64,000 nucleotides of DNA from NCBI RefSeq assembly GCF_040218225.1, contig NZ_JAVJQO010000008.1, positions 558,001 through 622,000 on the forward strand, written 5' to 3'. The notes below the pieces were generated by a model, which saw only the letters and a program-made list of their open reading frames with translations, did not search any database and had not been told where the DNA came from. Source of the stretch: Gracilimonas sp. (GTDB lineage Bacteria > Bacteroidota > Rhodothermia > Balneolales > Balneolaceae). Shown here piece after piece: positions 53,009-60,009 of the stretch. Position 1 is the stretch's first letter. Every line of letters starts with the position of its first letter. The position numbers and the translations under genes are program-made.

Positions 53009-53725
53009 ATGAGTAAAGCATTTTTAAAAATCTTTCTTGGGTTACTTTTAAGCTCTTTTTTGACTTCCTGTGCCATTCACCAGCCGATGAGTGAAATGGT
53101 TATGTTTCAACAGAAGAAAGCTCTCTCCGACTCAACTTTTTTTTCCAAATACAGTCATAGTATCGGCAGCTTCAGTTCTGACCATTTTTTGGAATCTGCG
53201 GTGTTAGATTATATCGGCTATAATTCTCAAAGTGAAAGGAAAAAACAGTATGGCAATCCCTTTGCTTTAACTACCAATTTAATCTTCTTAAATGAAAACC
53301 ATCAAAACTTAGGTTTTTCTATTGCACTGGCTCCCCTAATTGCAGGAACAGGTGTTGATCTTACATATAATGTTTTTGGAAAATATTACCTGACAGCTGC
53401 CGGTGGGATGGGACGAGACTTTAGGGATTTTCAACACCAGTTTATCTTTCAGCGAAGATTAATGGACGGAAACCCCTTTGGACTTTCCCTTGGAGCTGTT
53501 TGGAGGAAAAATTATAGATATGTAAGTATCACTACAGAATCTGTATTTGGAAGTTCTCAAGATTTTTATTCTCAGTCGTTCGGAATACGTTCGGTATTTA
53601 CTTTATCGCCAATTTCTGAATATGGGTCATCAAAATTATTTTTGCACGGAACTGGATCTTTCAATTATGACATTACTATGGAGGCTTTTTACCCTAAAAT
53701 TGGAATATCCGTTGGCATATATTAA
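53009..53725 (+). CDS. Cassette 3: lipoprotein, possible outer-membrane barrel
   Basis: A 238-residue protein with a lipoprotein signal ending in the lipobox LTSC near residue 21. The mature chain has many alternating strands (NLGFSIALAPLIAGTGVDLT, KYYLTAAGGMGRDF, NPFGLSLGAVWRKNYRY), suggesting a small outer-membrane beta-barrel with an extra lipid anchor. No family is recognised. The cassette runs from T52988 to G53850. Its attC belongs to a different family from that of the two cassettes before it. Confidence 0.72.
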   Translation: MSKAFLKIFLGLLLSSFLTSCAIHQPMSEMVMFQQKKALSDSTFFSKYSHSIGSFSSDHFLESAVLDYIGYNSQSERKKQYGNPFALTTNLIFLNENHQNLGFSIALAPLIAGTGVDLTYNVFGKYYLTAAGGMGRDFRDFQHQFIFQRRLMDGNPFGLSLGAVWRKNYRYVSITTESVFGSSQDFYSQSFGIRSVFTLSPISEYGSSKLFLHGTGSFNYDITMEAFYPKIGISVGIY

Positions 53726-53730
53726 ACCTC

Positions 53731-53856
53731 GGCCAACTAACAAGCGCATTAACTGGGACGCGGACGTAGCTTTGGTTTCTAGAGTTGCTTGTTTAAAATT
53801 ATTAGCCGTTTATTAACTCATAATCTCCGCGCCCGTTATGCGCTGGGTCGTTAGGT
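53731..53856 (+). other. attC3, integron recombination site (family B)
   Basis: A 126-base site. The left box GGCCAACTAAC (53731) is the exact complement of GTTAGTTGGCC at the start of cassette 3 (52987). The right box GTTAGGT is at 53850. The left arm reads AAGCGCATTAACTGG, unlike family A. Confidence 0.93.
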
Positions 53857-53886
53857 GTACCTCTCTCTCTATTAAATTATAGTTGA

Positions 53887-54456
53887 ATGTATTTTAAAAG
53901 TATTTTTGTGCTTATAGGTGTTTTAATAATCTCCTCCACTTGCTACTCCCAAAGCGATGTTAGTGTTGATAGCACTTCCTATAATAGTATAATTGGTATG
54001 GAGCGAAGTGAAGCGTATAAAAAACTTGGAGTAAGTTACTCAGGTGGTACGATTATCGGTTGGGTAGAACCTTCACCAAGACCAATCATGACACATTCTT
54101 TCGCCCATGCAACCTTTGACAGTAAAAATATCTTTATGCTCATGAGGGTAGATGATCGGAGTCACGAGAAAATGGATAGCCCCTCTTTTGTCCTCGATCA
54201 AATGATAATCAGTGCAGATAATCCTGATTACCTCATTTCATATATGGGTTGTACACTAAATGGTCAAAGTTATTATCCAGACGGGGCAATTATTGCAGTA
54301 TATAAAGATAATGGGCAGAAGGTTGTAACAGATATTGAGAAGGCATGGAAGGCTAGTTTTAGGGAGAATAAATTCATTGAAATATCGCCTAAAAATATAC
54401 AATGTAAGTTAACATCTGGGAGTTACATTTTGCTTGATAGTACAGAACTTAAATAA
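53887..54456 (+). CDS. Cassette 4: exported protein of unknown function
   Basis: A 189-residue protein with a signal peptide ending at CYSQ (about residue 22). The mature chain starts SDVSVDSTSYNSIIGMERSE and has the short patterns GGTIIGWVEPSPRPIMTHS and FDSKNIFMLMRVDDRS. No family is recognised. The cassette runs from T53851 to G54578. The stop codon is two bases before the attC left box. Confidence 0.72.
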   Translation: MYFKSIFVLIGVLIISSTCYSQSDVSVDSTSYNSIIGMERSEAYKKLGVSYSGGTIIGWVEPSPRPIMTHSFAHATFDSKNIFMLMRVDDRSHEKMDSPSFVLDQMIISADNPDYLISYMGCTLNGQSYYPDGAIIAVYKDNGQKVVTDIEKAWKASFRENKFIEISPKNIQCKLTSGSYILLDSTELK

Positions 54457-54457
54457 A

Positions 54458-54584
54458 GTACACCTAACAAGCGCATTAACTGGGGACGCGGACATAGCTT
54501 CGGATTCCGGAGTTGCTTGTTTTAACTTTTTAGCCGTTAATTAACTCATAATCTCCGCGCCCGTTATGCGCTGGGTCGTTATAG
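54458..54584 (+). other. attC4, integron recombination site (family B)
   Basis: A 127-base site. The left box GTACACCTAAC (54458) is the exact complement of GTTAGGTGTAC at the start of cassette 4 (53850). The right box GTTATAG is at 54578. It is nearly identical to attC3 except in the boxes. Confidence 0.93.
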
Positions 54585-54612
54585 GGCTTTTTCAAATTCC
54601 ATTCTACTTGAT

Positions 54613-55650
54613 ATGAATAGAGTAATAAAAAGGCAACACTCTTCAACAATTGAGAACTTCGAAAGAATTTCAGAATATGAGAATGATGTTGACCTAAAAA
54701 GTGAAATTGAGTCTGGTTTAAGTTCAATTTTCCTAATCTCAAATAAGATTCCTCTCAGAGATGTTTACGACTTCTTTTCAGGTGAAAATTTTTCGGTTCT
54801 TGAAAGTTTTGAAGAATTGGAAGCTTCTTATCATTTGGCTAAATATGGTTTTTATAAACAATCTATGGTTAGTCTTAGAATAGCATTAGATATTGGCCTA
54901 TTATCAATATTTTGGTCAATAATCGGAATTGAAAGTAATAGATTTAAAGAATGGTATTCATCAAAATCTGATACGCCAAGAAAAGACAAAAATTTTTGGC
55001 AGACTTTAAACTCAAATGATAGTATTTCAAAATTTAATGAGAAGTTTGATCTAAAAGAAGAAATAGAAAGTTTAGGTGCACTATCAGACTTCGTACACAC
55101 AAAGGGTTTGTGGTATTCAAATTTTTCTGATGTCAAGAGAAAAATAAAAGGTCAAGATGAATTTAAAGATTTTAAAATTTGGTTCGGTAACTTTAAAAAA
55201 GTTATAAGAATACTTGAAATACTACATTTATTAAAATACCCAACCATGTGTCTGGATTATTCAACCGAATTCCTCCTCTCCAAGTTTGGTACGCTTGATA
55301 AGATCCCTCAATTTGGAGGCGGGCTTGGTGATGAAAAAAAGTATGTTTTTTCCTTTCTATCCAAGAAAGAGAAACAATTAATTGAAGAATTGTCTAATGA
55401 AAATGAAGAGGTTCAAAACATAAAAAAATATATTTCTGAATTACCTGATTTGAGTGAAAAAGAAATAAGAACTTTGGTTTTTAAAGAACAAAAGAAAAAC
55501 ATTGGTAACAGCGGGTTTGATAATTGGAGCCAATACTCTCACGTATATGATCACAGAATAGATGATGAAATGAAGAATGATCTCAAAGAATGGGCACAGA
55601 AAAATAATTTAATGTCTATTGATGACATAATTAAAAATCATCAGTCATAA
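54613..55650 (+). CDS. Cassette 5: cytoplasmic protein of unknown function
   Basis: A 345-residue protein, the largest cassette gene and the only one without an export signal. It is rich in Lys, Glu and Phe, and mostly helical with a moderately hydrophobic stretch ALDIGLLSIFWSIIGIE near residues 95-111, which may be a buried helix. The C-terminal third is strongly charged (KNDLKEWAQKNNLMSIDDI). I recognise no family; a defence function is possible in a cassette but not shown. Cassette limits are T54579 to G55780. Very low G+C compared with the genome. Confidence 0.72.
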   Translation: MNRVIKRQHSSTIENFERISEYENDVDLKSEIESGLSSIFLISNKIPLRDVYDFFSGENFSVLESFEELEASYHLAKYGFYKQSMVSLRIALDIGLLSIFWSIIGIESNRFKEWYSSKSDTPRKDKNFWQTLNSNDSISKFNEKFDLKEEIESLGALSDFVHTKGLWYSNFSDVKRKIKGQDEFKDFKIWFGNFKKVIRILEILHLLKYPTMCLDYSTEFLLSKFGTLDKIPQFGGGLGDEKKYVFSFLSKKEKQLIEELSNENEEVQNIKKYISELPDLSEKEIRTLVFKEQKKNIGNSGFDNWSQYSHVYDHRIDDEMKNDLKEWAQKNNLMSIDDIIKNHQS

Positions 55651-55659
55651 ATTCAAAGC

Positions 55660-55786
55660 GCCCTATAACAATGCGTTTTAAATCGGACGCGGACGGGGTT
55701 CTATGGGAACTTGATTGCCAGGAATTAATTCCGCTACTTCAACTAACTCATAATCCCCGCGCCGTTTAAACGCCGGGTCGTTATAC
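55660..55786 (+). other. attC5, integron recombination site (family A)
   Basis: A 127-base site. The left box GCCCTATAAC (55660) is the exact complement of GTTATAGGGC at the start of cassette 5 (54578). The right box GTTATAC is at 55780. Similar to attC1 and attC2. Confidence 0.93.
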
Positions 55787-55806
55787 CAACTAATGAATTT
55801 AACATT

Positions 55807-56328
55807 ATGATTCGCCTTCTTTTTCTCTTTGTTTTCGCTCTTTTTACCTCTCATCTATCCCTCGCTCAGACCGGGCCTAATGTTGAGAAATCAAAGAGTT
55901 TTGAACAGAGTAATGATTCTTCCCAGAATTTTCATCCACAATTACTAGCTATATCAGTAAAAAACTTAGATGCCTCAGTTAAATGGTATGCTGATGTACT
56001 TGGCTTTACCAAGATTGAAAATTATGATTTCCCTGATGATCAAATGCGACTTTCCTTTATGGAGAGAAATGGTTTTGAGCTGGAACTGATCGAAATTGCT
56101 GACACCCCTTCTTTTTCGGCACCAAATCCTGAGAACCCGGCTACCCGGCGCGGGCTTGTTAAGTTTGCCTTCTATAGTGACGTTATAGACTCTTTGTACG
56201 CCTCAGCTGTAAAAGCTGAAGCAAAGGTTCAGTCCTCGATACGTAACAGCAATCGAACGGGCGGGCGCTTTTTTATCTTACTCGACCCAGATGGAAATTG
56301 GGTCCAGGTTTTTGGCCCCGCCGAGTAG
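55807..56328 (+). CDS. Cassette 6: exported VOC/glyoxalase-fold protein
   Basis: A 173-residue protein with a signal peptide (cleavage near SLAQ, residue 21), a linker of about 22 residues rich in Ser and Asn, and one VOC domain: PQLLAISVKNLDASVKWYAD near residue 44, ELELIEIADTPSF, then FFILLDPDGNWVQVFGP at the end. Metal-ligand positions are partly occupied, so activity is uncertain. An exported VOC protein is unusual: most are cytoplasmic. It starts after attC5 at T55781, but no attC of its own follows; the cassette is fused to a broken toxin gene by a deletion. Confidence 0.8.
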   Translation: MIRLLFLFVFALFTSHLSLAQTGPNVEKSKSFEQSNDSSQNFHPQLLAISVKNLDASVKWYADVLGFTKIENYDFPDDQMRLSFMERNGFELELIEIADTPSFSAPNPENPATRRGLVKFAFYSDVIDSLYASAVKAEAKVQSSIRNSNRTGGRFFILLDPDGNWVQVFGPAE

Positions 56329-56400
56329 TCGGATTCTAAGGAGAAGCCTCTCTTCATTCTGCTACTGATGTTTAAAAGAAGCGAGAAAGAGTATTCAAAA

Positions 56401-56539
56401 GTGACTATTAAATTTCATTCAGAAGCCAGAAAAGAATTCTTTGAAAGGAATCATCTACTCTGTGGAAGACGAGCTTATCACAATAACTGCTGTCAAGCAT
56501 ATGAAACGAAAACCGGGTTATTGGGAGTCAAGAAAATAA
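56401..56539 (+). pseudogene. Cassette 7 remnant: broken RelE/ParE-family toxin
   Basis: The start (GTG 56401, TIKFHSEARKEFFE) reads like the N terminus of a RelE/ParE toxin. After about residue 15 the frame must shift by one (near 56447) to continue as IIYSVEDELITITAVKHMKR and KPGYWESRK, the typical toxin C terminus, ending at TAA 56537. The middle of about 50 residues is missing, so this is a deletion-plus-shift pseudogene. A TGA overlapping the GTG at 56401 (GTGA) suggests an antitoxin gene used to end here, but only 11 codons of that frame are left. Confidence 0.75.
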
Positions 56540-56542
56540 CCG

Positions 56543-56571
56543 TTGACATAACAATGCGTTTTAAATCGGAT
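56543..56571 (+). other. Truncated attC, left half only
   Basis: GTTGACATAACAATGCGTTT and the following AAATCGGA match the left box and arm of the family A attC sites. No right arm follows: the sequence turns into unrelated DNA at about 56571. The box, GTTGACATAAC, does not match the start of cassette 6 (GTTATACCAAC), so it belonged to another cassette, the toxin one. It marks the end of the integron. Confidence 0.85.
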
Positions 56572-56671
56572 ACTGAATAAAGCAGCATCTCTTCCATCAT
56601 TCAAATTTCCCCTCAAAAAAGTCACTGGGTTTGGTTAGATTTGATCTCTATCAAAATGACCATCTTCAGAT

Positions 56672-58030
56672 ATGAAAAATACCAGCGAAATCCTTGAATC
56701 TCTGAAAGCTTCCGATATCCAAAAAGTGAAGCTTGCCATTACCGACATTGACGGGATTCTGCGGGGGAAACTAATCTCAAAAGATAAATTCTTTAAAACC
56801 GTTAACGACAAGCTGGGCTTTTGTAACGTAGTGTTTGGCTGGGATGCAAACGATGCCGTTTATGACAACTCGGAAGTCACCGGCTGGCATACCGGCTTCC
56901 CGGATTCTATGGCCAGTATCGACCTTATCACTTTCCGTAAGATTCCCTGGGACAATAATACTCCTTTCTTTCTGGGCGATTTCCACCAGTCGGAGGATAT
57001 AGAAGATGTTTGTCCGAGATCACTGCTTAAAAAAATAGCTGCTCAATCCGGGGAAATGGGTTTTATTCCCAAATTCTCCAATGAGTTTGAATGGTTTAAC
57101 TTCAAGGAAACACCTCAATCCCTGAAGGATAAAGACGGCATCAAACCCACTCCCCTTACTCCGGGTATGTTTGGATATTCAATCCTAAGGTCTTCCCAGA
57201 ACTCTGAATATTTTAATGAGCTTTTTGATTTGCTGACAAAATTCGGCATTCCCATCGAAGGCATTCACACTGAAACCGGAGATGGAGTATACGAAGCCTG
57301 CATAGAATATACCGATGTACTGGAGGCAGCGGACCGTGCGGTGCTCTTTAAAACCGGGGTGAAGGAAATTGCCTATCGCCATGAGATTATTGCCAGCTTT
57401 ATGGCCAAGTGGAATACGAATCTTCCGGGTTGCAGCGGGCATATTCACCAAAGCCTGTGGGATGAGAAAGAAAAGAATAACCTTTTCTTTGATGGCAAGG
57501 ATTCAAACAAAATGAGCGATACGCTGAAGCATTATCTGGCCGGACAACTGCATTGTCTGCCACACATCCTGCCGATGTATGCGCCTACCGTTAACAGCTA
57601 TAAACGCCTGGTGGAAGGTTCCTGGGCAGCCACTTCGGTAAGCTGGGGCATTGAAAACCGGACGACAGCAATGCGTGTAATCAATCATGGCGAAGATTCC
57701 ATGCGGCTGGAAACCCGCGTTCCCGGTGCCGATGCAAATCCGTATCTGTCTATGGCAGCGAGCCTGGCTTCGGGCTTGTATGGCATCAAAAACAAACTGC
57801 CTCTGAACATTGAGCCTACCCAAGGAAATGAATATGACAATGAGGCTACCCTCTCCCTTCCGAAGACACTTACAGAAGCAACGGAACAGATGAAATCTTC
57901 GGATATTGCTACAGAATTGTTTGGAGAGTCATTTGTGAATCACTTTATTAAAACTCGCGAATGGGAATGGCAACAGTTCAACAGCAAAGTGACCGACTGG
58001 GAATTAAAACGCTATTTTGAAATTATTTAA
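56672..58030 (+). CDS. Glutamine-synthetase-family ligase (GlnA/PuuA-like)
   Basis: A 452-residue member of the glutamine synthetase superfamily, type I-like in length. It has the beta-grasp N-terminal domain (to about residue 115), then FSNEFEWFNF near residue 130, HTETGDGVYEACIEY near residue 209, and CSGHIHQSLWDE near 256. Its closing segment is RVPGADANPYLSMAASLASG near 349. The GPG loop of true GS is GDG here, as in divergent members such as PuuA (gamma-glutamylputrescine synthetase). It probably joins glutamate to an amine other than ammonia. The housekeeping GS is GSII at 45 kb. It begins a trio with a kinase and a phosphatase. Confidence 0.88.
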   Translation: MKNTSEILESLKASDIQKVKLAITDIDGILRGKLISKDKFFKTVNDKLGFCNVVFGWDANDAVYDNSEVTGWHTGFPDSMASIDLITFRKIPWDNNTPFFLGDFHQSEDIEDVCPRSLLKKIAAQSGEMGFIPKFSNEFEWFNFKETPQSLKDKDGIKPTPLTPGMFGYSILRSSQNSEYFNELFDLLTKFGIPIEGIHTETGDGVYEACIEYTDVLEAADRAVLFKTGVKEIAYRHEIIASFMAKWNTNLPGCSGHIHQSLWDEKEKNNLFFDGKDSNKMSDTLKHYLAGQLHCLPHILPMYAPTVNSYKRLVEGSWAATSVSWGIENRTTAMRVINHGEDSMRLETRVPGADANPYLSMAASLASGLYGIKNKLPLNIEPTQGNEYDNEATLSLPKTLTEATEQMKSSDIATELFGESFVNHFIKTREWEWQQFNSKVTDWELKRYFEII

Positions 58031-58042
58031 CCTACGTTTTTT

Positions 58043-59086
58043 ATGTCATTTATTGATTTTAATGAGATTGTAAAGGAAGCCTGGCGAGCGTACGATCCAA
58101 CCCGCACTATTATTACCATTACCGATATCAGTGCCAAGGTTTCTACCAATCACGTATACCGGGTTACCTTTAAGGATGGGAATATCATCATTGCCAAGCT
58201 GTCCTATTTCGGGAAGTACGAGCACTTTGTGGAAGATCACTCGATTATCAATTCGCTTTCCAACAACCTGCCCGATCCGTTTGAAAATTTCCTGGCCCGT
58301 TCCCTCATCAAAGAGAATTCTCTGTTTGTACATCGCCATACGGATGATGTAATTGATGCCTGGGTGGTCTTTTACCGGCCGATTAAAATCAAGCGTAAGC
58401 TCCCAAAACGACTGAATGAAGATCAAATCCAAAAGCTGGCGAAGGAGTTTGCCCGTTTTCATAAGGCGTGTCACACCATTCGGAATACCCTGCCTCCCTC
58501 TTCTAAAACACTTAAGGTGGATGTGGAACATTTGCTGGAAATCATGCGAACGGATTCTGGTCAGCACGAATTCAGGATGCATCACGAACAAATTGAAAAG
58601 CACTGCAACCTTTTTCTGGAAAACGTAGATAAGCTGGATGCCAATAACCTGGATACCATCCCTGTTTTCGTGGACTGGAACATTGGCAACTTCTCAGTCA
58701 ACCCGCAATTCAAGCTGTTTTCCCGCTGGGATTATGACTGGTTCCGAATGAGTTCCCGTATGATCGATTTCTACTTTTTTGCCCGGATTTCTTCGGATGT
58801 AGGCGACCGAACCGTATTCAGTTACGATGTAGATCCACTTATGGAAGATCGTTTTATTGTCTTCCTGAAAGCTTATCACAAAGAATATCCGCTTACCGAA
58901 ACTGAAATCCGTTTTCTGAAAGAAGCCTACCGCTTTTTTATTCTGAATTATGTTGTTAAATATGGCAAGTATTTCTTCCACGAGATTTTTGCCACCAAGC
59001 TACAGCAGGAAGCATATGAGCGATATCTTCCCCTGCTCGACAAGAAATTTGATCCCGAACCTCTTCTAAACGCATTGCACTTATAA
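58043..59086 (+). CDS. APH-fold small-molecule kinase (phosphotransferase)
   Basis: A 347-residue protein of the aminoglycoside phosphotransferase/choline kinase fold. The ATP-binding Lys is in IIAKLSYFGKYEHFVED near residue 50; the catalytic loop is VFVDWNIGNFSV near residue 210 (HGDLHxGN-like, with the Asp and Asn kept); and the metal-binding Asp is in RWDYDWFRMSSRMIDFYFFA near residue 230. Such kinases phosphorylate amines, sugars or amino alcohols. It lies 12 bases after the GS-like gene and one base before the phosphatase, so it is in the same operon. Confidence 0.85.
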   Translation: MSFIDFNEIVKEAWRAYDPTRTIITITDISAKVSTNHVYRVTFKDGNIIIAKLSYFGKYEHFVEDHSIINSLSNNLPDPFENFLARSLIKENSLFVHRHTDDVIDAWVVFYRPIKIKRKLPKRLNEDQIQKLAKEFARFHKACHTIRNTLPPSSKTLKVDVEHLLEIMRTDSGQHEFRMHHEQIEKHCNLFLENVDKLDANNLDTIPVFVDWNIGNFSVNPQFKLFSRWDYDWFRMSSRMIDFYFFARISSDVGDRTVFSYDVDPLMEDRFIVFLKAYHKEYPLTETEIRFLKEAYRFFILNYVVKYGKYFFHEIFATKLQQEAYERYLPLLDKKFDPEPLLNALHL

Positions 59087-59087
59087 C

Positions 59088-59942
59088 ATGAACATGAGAA
59101 CCCCCTCCTTTCGCGAGATCGCAAAAAACTTTAAAGTTATATTTCTGGATTCCTATGGCGTGCTTAAGAACCATAAGGGCTTGATTGAAGGCGTGCCTGA
59201 AACCATCGCTTTTTTGCGGGAAGAAGGCATCACCTTTCGGGTGTTAACCAATGATGCCTCCCGAAGTCAACACCAACAGGCGGTAGTATTTGATCAGCTG
59301 GGACTAAAGGATCTTGACGAGGAAGAAATCATCACTTCCGGCATGCTGGCCAAGCAGTTCCTTCAGCATAAAATCAAAGAAGGGAAAATCGCCTACCTGG
59401 GAACAGAGAATTCTGCCGAGTATATTCTACAATCCGGGTTGGAGCACATTGCCGTTCGAAATATCGACCTTAATAACCTGGATGATATTTCCGCTTTTGT
59501 GTTTCTGGATGATGAGGGATTTGACTGGAATACCGATATTGACACCACCGTGAATTTCCTGCGCCGCAAAACCGTGCCCGTAATCGTTGCCAACTCGGAT
59601 AAATACTATCCGGTCTCAAAAAATGACGTTTCTGTAGCCACCGGCGGCATTGCCAAACTGTGCGAGAGTATGCTGAACAAGAAATTTATCCATTTCGGCA
59701 AACCCGATACCCAGATGTTCAACTACGCTTTTGAGCACATCAACCAAAACGGACAAATATTCGACAAAGAAGAAATCCTGATGGTTGGCGATACACTAAG
59801 TACCGACATCTTAGGTGGCAATAAGTTTGGGCTGAAAACCATGCTGGTTCTGTCTGGTAACACCCGCGCTGAAAATGCGGATCTCTGGATCAATTCTTCC
59901 GGCATCATTCCGGATTATATCTGCGATTCTATCCTGGGATAA
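59088..59942 (+). CDS. HAD-superfamily class IIA hydrolase (NagD/CECR5-like)
   Basis: A 284-residue HAD phosphatase of class IIA (NagD-like). Motif I is IFLDSYGVLKNHKG near residue 20 (nucleophile Asp at position 1, Tyr where most HADs have the second Asp), motif II is VLTNDASRSQ near residue 46, and motif IV is MVGDTLSTDILGGN near residue 229. The DxxGV pattern without the second Asp is shared with the TIGR01459/CECR5-like subgroup, so activity may be unusual. It follows the kinase gene by one base; the two could act on the same substrate in opposite or successive steps. Confidence 0.85.
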   Translation: MNMRTPSFREIAKNFKVIFLDSYGVLKNHKGLIEGVPETIAFLREEGITFRVLTNDASRSQHQQAVVFDQLGLKDLDEEEIITSGMLAKQFLQHKIKEGKIAYLGTENSAEYILQSGLEHIAVRNIDLNNLDDISAFVFLDDEGFDWNTDIDTTVNFLRRKTVPVIVANSDKYYPVSKNDVSVATGGIAKLCESMLNKKFIHFGKPDTQMFNYAFEHINQNGQIFDKEEILMVGDTLSTDILGGNKFGLKTMLVLSGNTRAENADLWINSSGIIPDYICDSILG

Positions 59943-60009
59943 TTTCTGGTTTAAACCTGAAAATACTCCAGATAGCCTGTTTAATAGCCAGCTGGTGGTA
60001 AATTTTGAT

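Noticed and set aside
52849-53076. Minus-strand reading frame over attC2
   Set aside because: It lies inside and around an attC site, which is non-coding; similar frames cross attC4.
56368-56580. Intact 70-codon gene after cassette 6
   Set aside because: The frame matches only the start of a RelE/ParE toxin; the C-terminal part is in a different frame and the end is a half attC.
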